Source of the DNA: Procambarus clarkii
Taxonomy: Eukaryota > Arthropoda > Malacostraca > Decapoda > Cambaridae
NCBI RefSeq assembly: GCF_040958095.1
Contig: NC_091160.1
Location: 40,992,972-41,056,971, forward strand
Direction of reading: 5' to 3'
Length of the DNA stretch: 64,000 nucleotides
The position numbers were made by a program, and so were the translations under genes. A model generated the notes under the pieces. It searched no databases and was not told the origin of the DNA. It saw nothing but the letters and a program-made list of their open reading frames with translations. Positions 14,831-23,535 of this stretch are shown in pieces; position 1 is the first letter of the stretch; the number at the start of each line of letters is the position of its first letter.

Positions 14831-15330
14831 NNNNNNNNNNNNNNNNNNNNNNNNNNNNNNNNNNNNNNNNNNNNNNNNNNNNNNNNNNNNNNNNNNNNNN
14901 NNNNNNNNNNNNNNNNNNNNNNNNNNNNNNNNNNNNNNNNNNNNNNNNNNNNNNNNNNNNNNNNNNNNNNNNNNNNNNNNNNNNNNNNNNNNNNNNNNNN
15001 NNNNNNNNNNNNNNNNNNNNNNNNNNNNNNNNNNNNNNNNNNNNNNNNNNNNNNNNNNNNNNNNNNNNNNNNNNNNNNNNNNNNNNNNNNNNNNNNNNNN
15101 NNNNNNNNNNNNNNNNNNNNNNNNNNNNNNNNNNNNNNNNNNNNNNNNNNNNNNNNNNNNNNNNNNNNNNNNNNNNNNNNNNNNNNNNNNNNNNNNNNNN
15201 NNNNNNNNNNNNNNNNNNNNNNNNNNNNNNNNNNNNNNNNNNNNNNNNNNNNNNNNNNNNNNNNNNNNNNNNNNNNNNNNNNNNNNNNNNNNNNNNNNNN
15301 NNNNNNNNNNNNNNNNNNNNNNNNNNNNNN
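14831..15330. other. Assembly gap of exactly 500 N
   Basis: A run of 500 Ns separates the 21-22 bp array from the 40 bp array. The round length suggests a placeholder rather than a measured gap, so the length of both arrays and what lies between them are unknown. Confidence 0.99.
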
Positions 15331-16052
15331 ACCCCACAGGTGCCACAACCACCAGGGGGAAGCCAACAACACCCCACAGGTGCCACAACCACCAGGGGGA
15401 AGCCAACAACACCCCACAGGTGCCACAACCACCAGCAGGAAGCCAACAACACCCCACAGGTGCCACAACCACCAGCAGGAAGCCAACAACACCCCACAGG
15501 TGCCACAACCACCAGGGGGAAGCCAACAACACCCCACAGGTGCCACAACCACCAGGGGGAAGCCAACAACACCCCACAGGTGCCACAACCACCAGCAGGA
15601 AGCCAACAACACCCCACAGGTGCCACAACCACCAGCAGGAAGCCAACAACCCCCCACAGGTGCCACAACCACCAGCAGGAAGCCAACAACCCCCCACAGG
15701 TGCCACAACCACCAGCAGGAAGCCAACAACCACCCCACAGGTGCCACAACCACCAGGGGGAAGCCAACAACACCCCACAGGTGCCACAACCACCAGGGGG
15801 AAGCCAACAACCACCCCACAGGTGCCACAACCACCAGGGGGAAGCCAACAACACCCCACAGGTGCCACAACCACCAGCAGGAAGCCAACAACCACCCCAC
15901 AGGTGCCACAACCACCAGCAGGAAGCCAACAACCCCCCACAGGAGCCACAACCACCAGCAGGAAGCCAACAACCCCCCACAGGTGCCACAACCACCAGCA
16001 GGAAGCCAACAACCACCCCACAGGTGCCACAACCACCAGGGGGAAGCCAACA
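15331..16052. repeat. 40 bp minisatellite
   Basis: About 18 copies of a 40-41 bp unit containing accccacaggtgccacaacc followed by accagggggaagccaacaac. Two interchangeable versions exist: caggggga and cagcagga. Since 40 is not a multiple of three, each plus frame reads a 40-residue super-repeat rich in P, T, Q and H, again without stops. The left edge is in the assembly gap. The unit becomes unrecognisable at about 16052. Confidence 0.95.
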
Positions 16053-16170
16053 ACAAAGGCCGCCCCCAGAGTAGCGGCCGCCCCACACAAGCCCCCCAGA
16101 GGGCACCCTCGGGGGGGGGCCACGACCCCTGGGAGGGGGCGACGACCCCCAGGGGGGTGCCAGGATTTAC

Positions 16171-16234
16171 CTGTAATGGAGCAGAACTGGTCTATAAGGG
16201 AGGTGGCGGCCCTGGAGGCCTTAGTGGGAGCCAT
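16171..16234 (-). CDS. Possible first coding exon (minus strand)
   Basis: On the minus strand an ATG at 16234 sits in a strong start context (gtgATGG). It opens a 21-codon reading frame starting MAPTKASRAATSLIDQF, then reaches an excellent splice donor, CAG/GTAAATCC, at 16171/16170. The sequence is unique and not part of the neighbouring 40 bp array. If real, both minisatellites to its left would be intronic. The plus strand over the same bases is also open (EALVGAITTAPPATRQP), so the coding strand is not settled. No family recognised and no downstream exon found in the window. Confidence 0.22.
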
Positions 16235-16298
16235 CACTACTGCTCCACCCGCCACCCGCCAGCCCTCCACACACACTAAATCAATCCTCCTTCACTAG

Positions 16299-16785
16299 CC
16301 CCATATATCCTCTCCTATATCATCTATATCCTCCTCGTTATCTACTCGTATATGATAGAATATATGCTATGGGTACTCGCTGGGGAGTGGTATATTAAGT
16401 GTAGGTAAAGGTATTTCTTGATATTACTCTTGTAGGTGTTGGGTCTTGCCATTTGTTTAAGGGTTTATATTTTGTGTAATGATATATTAGTGTGTGTGGC
16501 TTGTGTTATAGTGTCATTAAGAGCGGCATATGTCATAGTCATTAATGATTTTTTTTATATTTCGCTGGAAGACATTGGAAGAAAGATAAGGCAAATAATA
16601 AGAATTGTCTTGGATGGCAACTACTCTTCCTGTTGTAGTATACAATACAATACATCTCAAGATGTATATACTGTATATCGCGCCAGTATGCCACTATTAA
16701 CATTAATATACATTTTATATTAATAAACTTTTATTTATTATGTCCTTCAAAACTATTGGTATGAGATATTAGGTTACATAGGGGT
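16299..16785. other. AT-rich spacer, no gene recognised
   Basis: AT-rich unique sequence. A 95-codon open frame here (16436-16723) has the composition of AT-rich noncoding DNA and no recognisable domain, so it is not called. Confidence 0.5.
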
Positions 16786-16786
16786 C

Positions 16787-16860
16787 CTGTAGCGCAGTAG
16801 ACTACGTCACAGGCTTGCAACTGTGGATCCCGGATTCGATTCCCGGGCAGAGGATGTCAT
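16787..16860 (+). repeat. tRNA-like (Ala-TGC-like) SINE head
   Basis: Begins ggtcctgtagcgcagtagac and ends with a good T-arm/B-box, cccggattcgattcccggg. The region ggcttgcaact could give anticodon TGC, but the anticodon stem does not pair cleanly. Similar ggtcc(t/c)gtag heads occur reversed near 22240 and 63690. Best read as the tRNA-derived head of a SINE, not as a working tRNA. Confidence 0.5.
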
Positions 16861-17127
16861 AATTTATGCCCACGCTCATGCCCTTCCCGTGCATTAAACC
16901 AAATGAACCAAAACTGTAAATGTACTGTTAAACTACATTATAACATTTGAAACTATAGCTGATCAAAGCTAACTTAATTATAACTGCCATTGAGAATAGG
17001 CGCTGCCCAATAAGCTCGCCCCTCGGGGCAAAATTTAAAAAAACAAAAACAAAAAAAACATTATTAGATTTAGTTCCCATCTGAGCCCATATTCTGTGTG
17101 TCTGTGACGTTTCCACGCCCCTCACAG

Positions 17128-18452
17128 CATGGGTATAGGTACCCACAGGATGGGTATGAGTACACTATCATTCACAGGATGGGTATAGGTACCCACAGGA
17201 TGGGTATGGGTACACTATCATTCACGGGATGGGTATAGGTACCCACAGGATGGGTATGAGTACACTATTATTCACAGGATGGGTATAGGTACCCACAGGA
17301 TGGGTATGGGTACACTATCATTCACAGCATGGGTATAGGTACCCACAGGATGGGTATGGGTACACTATCATTCACAGGATGGGTATAGGTACCCACAGGA
17401 TGGGTATGAGTACACTATCATTCACAGGATGGTTATAGGTACCCACAGGAATGGGTATGGGTACACTATCATTCACAGGATGGGTATAGGTACCCACAGG
17501 ATGGGTATGAGTACACTATCATTCACAGCATGGGTATAGGTACCCACAGGATATGTATGGGTACACTATCATTCACAAGATGGGTTATAGGTACCCACAG
17601 CATGGGTATGAGTACACTATCATTCACAGGATGGGTATAGGTACCCACAGGATGGGTATGGGTACACTATCATTCACAGGATGGGGTATAGGTACCCACA
17701 GGATGGGTATGAGTACACTATCATTCACAGCATGGGTATGGGTACACTATCACTCACAGGATGGGTATATTATCACTCACAGCATGGGTATGGGTACACT
17801 ATCACTCACAGAATGGGTATGGGTACACTATCACTCACAGGATGGGTATATTATCATTCACTAGGATGGGTATGGGTACACTATCACTCACAGAATGGGT
17901 ATGGGTACACTATCACTCACAGGATGGGTATATTATCACTCACAGGATGGGTATGGGTATACTATCACTCACAGGATGGTGTATATTATCACTCACAGGA
18001 TGGGTATGGGTACACAATCATTCATAGGATGGGTATGGGTACACTATCGACTCACAGGATGGGTATGGGTACATTATCACTCACAGGATGGGTATGGGTA
18101 CACAATCATTCATAGGATGGGTATGGGGTACACTATCACTCACAGGTATGGGTATGGGTACATTATCACTCACAGGATGGGTATGGGTACACTATCACTC
18201 ACAGGATGGGTACGGGTACACTATCACTCACAGGATGGGTATGGGTACACTATCACTCACAGGATGGGTATGGGTACACTATCACTCACAGGATGGGTAT
18301 AGGTACATCATCACTCACAGGATGGGTATGGGTACACTATCACTCACAGGATGCGTATGGGTACACTATCACTCACAGGATGGGTATGGGTACACTATCA
18401 CTCACAGGATGGGTATGGGTACACTATCACTCACAGGATGGGTATGGCACTG
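17128..18452. repeat. 29 bp minisatellite with dimeric left part
   Basis: Tandem copies of a unit like acaggatgggtatgggtaca followed by ctatcactc (29 bp). From 17128 to about 17720 the array is built of roughly 50 bp dimers, alternating a short unit (aggatgggtataggtaccc) with a long one. From there on it is monomeric. It stops abruptly at 18452, where a reverse transcriptase relic begins, and resumes at 20055. Confidence 0.95.
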
Positions 18453-18882
18453 AAACTACAGGCCAGTTTCCCTAACTTGTATACCATGAAAGGTGATGGA
18501 GAAGATCGTGAGGAAAAGGCTCGTAGAGCATCTGAAGGGAAACAGCTTTGTAACGCACCACCAACATGGGTTCAGGGATGGTAAAACGTGCGTTACAGGC
18601 TTAATAGAATTCTATGACCAAGCAACACAAATTAAGCAAGAAAGAGAAGGGTGGGCAGACTGCATTTTCTTGGACTGTCAGAAAGCCTTTGACACAGTAC
18701 CCCATAAAAGCCTGTTACAAAAGTTGGAGCAACAGGCGGGAGTGAAAGGAGAGCTGCTCCAGTGGATAAGGGAGTGTCCTAGGAAACAGCGAGTAACTGT
18801 GAGGAGGGACATCAGGGTGTGTGAGATGTCACCAGCCGGAGTCTCACAGGGCTCAGTACGTGGACCCATCCTGTTCTCTAAT
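18449..18882 (+). pseudogene. Non-LTR retrotransposon reverse transcriptase fragment
   Basis: Translation shows the finger-palm part of a LINE-type reverse transcriptase. It contains MEKIVRKRLVEHL, then FLDCQKAFDTVPHKSL (the first catalytic Asp region), then GVSQGSVRGPILF (usually GVPQGSVLGP). The stretch before MEKIV is frameshifted relative to it. The copy ends right after GPILF, so the catalytic YxDD motif and everything downstream are missing. It is a dead fragment that sits between the two halves of the 29 bp array. Clade (CR1/Jockey-like) is a guess. Confidence 0.85.
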
Positions 18883-19242
18883 GTAACGTACGTTTATGTT
18901 ACGTTGTTGGGTTGATTAGATACACAGTGTTTAGTGAGTTTCATATTTATTTAGTAGTCCTGGATACAGCAGTGTCGTAGACGTTGAGACGAAGCCTGGA
19001 GCAGAGCAGAGAGCTGAGTGTGGCCGGAGTCGCGGAGCTCTATGTGGGAGAGCGTGGCGGAGCTCTATGTGGGAGAGCGTGGCGGCTCAATTGGGAATTG
19101 CGAGGTGTCTGAACTCGGGGAGCGAGAGCGTTGTAGCTGGATGCGGTCGTAGTCTGCTGTCTGCTCTGTGTCGAAGCTGTAGCGTCTTAGGTCGATTAGA
19201 ACTGCCCACGCCGAGTACTACATTCTTGACTGGAGATTGTAC
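18883..19242. other. Unidentified segment within the inserted block
   Basis: GC-moderate unique sequence between the RT relic and the dimeric hairpin element. It starts with a near-palindrome (taacgtacgtttatgttacg) and contains a perfect 25 bp direct duplication around 19033-19082 (gagctctatgtgggagagcg). I do not recognise it. It may be part of an LTR or another mobile element. Confidence 0.4.
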
Positions 19243-19253
19243 TGTCCGCTATT

Positions 19254-19569
19254 GATTAATTGATGAAGATTAAGCCACCCAAAAGGGTGGCACGGGCATG
19301 AATAAGCCCGTAAGTGGTGGCCCCTTTTGATCCATTACCAGTATCAAGAGCTGATACTGGAGATCTGTGGAGGTGCGACTGCACCCTGCGTGACGGGAGA
19401 TGTCTCCCGAGTGAATGTGTTAGATGAAGATTAAGCCACCCAAAAGGTGGCACGGGCATGAATAGCCCGTAAGTGGTGGCCCTTTTGAGCCATCACCAGT
19501 ATCAATAGATGATTACTGGAGATCTGTGGAGGTGCGACTGCACCCTGCGTGACGGGAGATGTCTCCGTG
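19254..19569 (+). mobile_element. Family B: dimeric multi-hairpin mobile element
   Basis: Two tandem copies of a unit of about 163 bp (starts near 19261 and 19423), flanked by the perfect 11-bp direct repeat TGTCCGCTATT at 19243-19253 and 19570-19580, as expected for a target site duplication. Each unit is a string of five hairpins. Their stems are GCCACC/GGTGGC, ACGGGC/GCCCGT, CCAGTATCA/TGATACTGG, GGTGC/GCACC and CGGGAGA/TCTCCCG (the last is imperfect in copy 2). There is no open reading frame or poly-A tail. A partial reversed copy lies at about 47690-47755. Confidence 0.7.
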
Positions 19570-19671
19570 TGTCCGCTATTCATCAAATCGCTCGTTTATA
19601 TGGTGACTACACCTCAGCTCCCTCCAACAAGATGAGAAGAGTATTACCTGTAATTGTGAAAGGATTTGTAG

Positions 19672-19740
19672 CTTGGGACCAAAGAGCCAGAGCTCAACCC
19701 CCGCAAGCACGACTAGGCGAGCACAACTAGATGAAGATGA
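19672..19740 (+). repeat. Fragment of dispersed repeat (gggaccaaagagccagagct)
   Basis: Matches the 3' half of a dispersed element also present at 48351-48452, 56153-56266 and 61120-61241. The diagnostic phrase is gggaccaaagagccagagct, followed by caacccccgcaagcac. Here it lies directly before a leftover single unit of the 29 bp array (19741-19762). Confidence 0.75.
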
Positions 19741-20054
19741 TTGGGTACACTATCACTCACCAGGCCGAGACAGGGTAACACACAGATATGACATTAACAT
19801 GATATACAGTATATCAATGAAAATATCCACTGGGACAATGAAGTGGGTGCCAACCTAAGACTCTGGCATTGGCAAGGTGCATACTCTACCACTAGACCAC
19901 CGCTGACTAGTGAAAATCATACAACTGGATTTGTACTGAAATCACAGGAAGTTTGGGGAACTCCATGCTAAGGCCAGTCCAAGTTTTTACGTCTGAACCC
20001 ACAAACACTCCTGTGGAAGGGCAGACTGGTCCTACACTACGCCCCAACTTCAGA

Positions 20055-20445
20055 AGTGGGTACGCTATCACTCACAGAATGGGTATGCTGTCACTCACAG
20101 GATGGATATGGGTACACTATTACTCATAGGATGGGTAAGGGTACACTATCACTCCTAGGATGGGTATGGGTACACTATCACTCACAGGATGGGTATGGGT
20201 ACACTATCACTCCTAGGATGGGTATGGGTACACTATCACTCACAGGATGGGTATGGGTACACTATCACTCCTAGGATGGGTACGGGTACACTATCACTCC
20301 TAGGATGGGTACGGGTATACTATCACTCCTAGGATGGGTATGGGTACACTATCACTGACAGGATGGGTATGGGAGCAATATATGCACTCCTATGATAGGT
20401 ATGGGATCCACCACCGTTTAACATGGGGTATACGGGAGTACTACC
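20055..20445. repeat. 29 bp minisatellite, right-hand part
   Basis: Continuation of the 17128-18452 array after a 1.6 kb interruption. It has the same unit with a local variant, ctcctaggatggg, in place of ctcacaggatggg, spread through consecutive copies. It decays after about 20370. Confidence 0.93.
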
Positions 20446-20689
20446 ACTCAGATAAGTATGGTGTAATGATAAAATAAATAAAGATCTCAAACGTTTACAA
20501 GAGCATGATGAAGGGACAAATTTCCTGAGCGGTGGATGGAGGCAGTAACACCAGGACACAACACTTGTAGAACAACTCTGCTCTCTCCACCACACAACAC
20601 AATGTTGATCCTTAATCAACAACAACAACACAGTCGAGTAGTTTTTTATTAATCCTGACGGCCACTGTATCCTATATAGTGACCTTGGG

Positions 20690-20743
20690 GGGGGGGGGGG
20701 GGGAGGAGGAGCAGGAAGCTTGTCCCTTGTGTATAAGTGCCGC

Positions 20744-20790
<47 letters not shown>
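20690..20790. repeat. Poly-G run and (AAT)n microsatellite
   Basis: About 14 consecutive Gs near 20691-20702, then a run of roughly 13 AAT triplets between 20748 and 20788. These abut a LINE/SINE tail element. Confidence 0.9.
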
Positions 20791-21060
<270 letters not shown>

Positions 21061-21317
21061 CTATTTTGTTTCATGCTTTTGTCTATTTATTCAAGTGCTA
21101 TATATGATTACATACAATTCTATATGTGTATATATATATATATTGATATGTATTATAATATCTTGAATGAGTATTTCCTGTTTAGCACTTTGATACCCCC
21201 TGCAGCTGTGTGATCCCAGGAAAGTTGCTTTTCGTGGCCAAATTAAACAAATGTAAATGGAGATATTAGATGAACTTACAGCTGGCTCTTGAGCTATGGT
21301 CTACTCCCTAATGTAGA

Positions 21318-21393
21318 CACAATCGACTTGAGAATGGTTCAGGACGGACCAAAACGTCGTCGTCCCTTGACCTTGTAGTGTGTGGTCTGGTCA
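21318..21393 (+). mobile_element. Family C hairpin element, copy truncated at the loop
   Basis: Contains atcgacttgagaatgg, ggacggaccaaaacgtcgtc and gtagtgtgtggtctggtca. It is flanked by a perfect 15-bp direct repeat, ACTCCCTAATGTAGA (21303-21317 and 21394-21408), a clear target site duplication. It starts at the loop of the full palindromic form seen at 46420-46601, so only one arm was copied. Confidence 0.8.
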
Positions 21394-21408
21394 ACTCCCT
21401 AATGTAGA

Positions 21409-22065
21409 GTAGGGTAGCAGCTAGCACGCTGCTCTTCCTGTACCCAAGCTTATGTTAATACAAAATAGACCAGTTTACTTGGCAATAAGCAGGAGAGAGG
21501 AGTCGTCATATATGTACTGTGCTATATAAATGTCATTTAACTTTATCATCTTGATTTATAATTGTTGTTATTGCGTATACTGGCCACAGCTAACATTGAA
21601 CAACCAACTATAGTATATATATTACCGCTCATGTGTTCATATATAGGGAGTATGTGGGTGCAACTGTTAATTACACCCTGTGGAGAGTCAGTATAGTTGA
21701 CCCTGGGGGGTGGGGGAACTTCCATAAGTGTAAGTGCAGGCTTCCTGTCCCCGCCAATGCCGTTTAGGAAAATTAAAACCAGCACAATATTGACGCATCA
21801 TAGACCTAATGAGGCTCCGGCAGGTTAGGCAGGAAGCCTAATTTCTGAGGCTTCTGGTTAGGCAAAACCGCTCTAGTTTTGACAGTAGTAATTGTGAGAG
21901 CGTACTTGTGTATTGTCCTTACTATATAATAATTCCCGTTGTTAGAGACATTAAGCTTTTATTTGTATACGCTTATCAAGGCCACGTTATAAGACCTATA
22001 GGCCAATTATACTGACTTTTTCCCAGAAAAGTCACAGGATGCTTCCCAGAAAGCATACCCATTAT
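21409..22065. other. Unique AT-rich spacer
   Basis: No exon, RNA or clear mobile element recognised. Nothing supported beyond base composition. Confidence 0.5.
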
Positions 22066-22069
22066 AGTA

Positions 22070-22245
22070 GCCACACTGCCAGACTACCCATTGTGCCTAG
22101 GTAGTGAATTCCACTCTTCACCCATTGCTAGGTGAACAGAGGCATTAGGTGAAAGGAAACGTGCCCAACCATTTCTATCCCGTCCGGAAATTCATCATGG
22201 GATCCCCAGTTGAGAGCGTAGACTATTGCACTACGGGACCATTAT
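22070..22245 (-). repeat. tRNA-derived SINE, reversed
   Basis: On the minus strand the copy opens with a tRNA-like head (ggtcccgtagtgcaatagtc). A body follows containing aaatggttgggcacgtttcc and acctaatgcctctgttcacc. The same body with a related head is at 63530-63697. The B-box is worn (gatgaatttcc), so the copy is old. Confidence 0.65.
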
Positions 22246-23330
22246 TATATTGTCTCTCTATGTGACCTCGTTCACTATAGCATAATTATTACTGTATATC
22301 AATGACCGATCCGCCAGGCTCTAGCTCCTGGCCTCCCCCAAACTGAGTTTTATAGGCTATGATGTCCTAATGTACTAGACCTTTATGTTTATAATATTAT
22401 ATATTGATATATATGTATATAAATGATTCCGTCAGTACCCGAATTTTGTAGATTTAGTTGTATTGTATGTTCATCAGTGTTCAAATGTATAAGATAGAGC
22501 TACACAGGAGGTATATTTATAAGTATAATTAAGGAGTTACCCTTGATGTGTGGGCAGCTTCCTGGCCTCATTCAGGCACACATTATGAGGTCACTTCCCT
22601 CTCTGGCTCACTTCATGCTCAATAATAATATTAATTATGACCTACCATGTATACACTCTAATCACATCCTATGTAATTGTTAGAAATAATATTATTACTG
22701 CTGTCGTTTAACTATATTTTTTCGAAATTTAATATATATTGCTATCAATCTAATGCGTTTGGTCACCTAGCAGTCAGTAGGTAGTGAGGAGTGACCTTGT
22801 TGTGGGGTCACATCCTGGGCGAGGTCACCAGTTGACCTTGGGGGGGGACCTTAATATAGACCTAATGTGAAAAAACTAGCTATAAGTTTGATGTAATGTC
22901 TCCATGTGAGAGGATGGTTAGTGACACAGGGAACTAGGGGGGGGGGGGAGAGAACACCTCTCTCACTACGAAAAGAAACTAACTGTGAAATTCACATGAA
23001 ACAAGTTTATTGAGGTAAAATACACCACAAAGGGAATGAGGCAGCCCCCAAGCTGTTCTCATCCCGGTTAGTACAACGTGTTCATACATACATATACACA
23101 CACATCACAAACAATAAACATATTGCCCAATATGTGAGTGATAAACATATTATATATTTCCTTTACACAAGTAATATGTACGAGACATACACACACACAC
23201 TTGTATGACTCGGTATACAGACAGTTTGGCAATAGTCATTGAGACAATTTGACAAAATGTTACAATGTTGGTGTCAAATTGTGGCATCTGTGGAGAGTAT
23301 GATCAATGTTGGCCTTGTGGGTGCCGGAGG
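22246..23330. other. Spacer upstream of the RNF145-like gene
   Basis: AT-rich sequence with short G runs at about 22842 and 22937. A diverged dispersed repeat occupies about 23000-23240 (caagtttattgaggtaaaat), and a related fragment is at about 45850-45930. No coding exon recognised. Confidence 0.45.
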
Positions 23331-23339
23331 AGGTGCCGG

Positions 23340-23504
23340 GGCTCGAACCCGGAAGGCTGTGTGACAAGGCGGCGAGTGTGACGTCACGGCAGTCTCCCGC
23401 TGCGGCTGAGGAAGAAGGAGCAGCGCGGCGGCGTGTAGTAGTAGTGGTGATGATGAGTGTGGTGACTCAGTGATGAGTTAGTGCTGGTGCTGCTGCTGCT
23501 CATC
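23340..23504 (+). promoter_or_regulatory. Probable core promoter and 5'UTR with CRE palindrome
   Basis: The 165 bp before the start codon are the most CpG-rich stretch for many kilobases (gcagcgcggcggcgtg). They carry a perfect CRE/ATF palindrome, TGACGTCA, at 23379-23386. There is no TATA box in the usual place. The position just upstream of the inferred exon 1 ATG suggests a CpG-type promoter. The transcription start is not determinable from sequence, and binding by a CREB/ATF factor is only a possibility. Confidence 0.45.
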
Positions 23505-23535
23505 ATGGACTACAGTCTCAGGCGACGTATACGGG
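23505..23535 (+). CDS. RNF145: RNF145-like exon 1 (start codon)
   Basis: ATG at 23505 in context catcATGG encodes MDYSLRRRIR. One base is left over before the donor G/GTGAGACC at 23536. The leftover G joins GG at 26228-26229 to make Gly, so phase matches exon 2 exactly. An upstream ATG at 23473 (tgATGAG) runs straight to a stop and is not used here. The start is inferred from splice phase and from the short N-terminus typical of this family. Confidence 0.75.

Noticed and set aside
4486-16298. Giant open reading frames (over 2000 codons) on both strands of the C-rich array
   Set aside because: The repeat unit lacks stop codons on both strands, and the frame changes at random between 21 and 22 bp units. 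Openness is automatic, and no frame is preferred.
16436-16723. 95-codon open frame as a gene
   Set aside because: AT-rich noncoding composition, no domain, no splice or promoter support.
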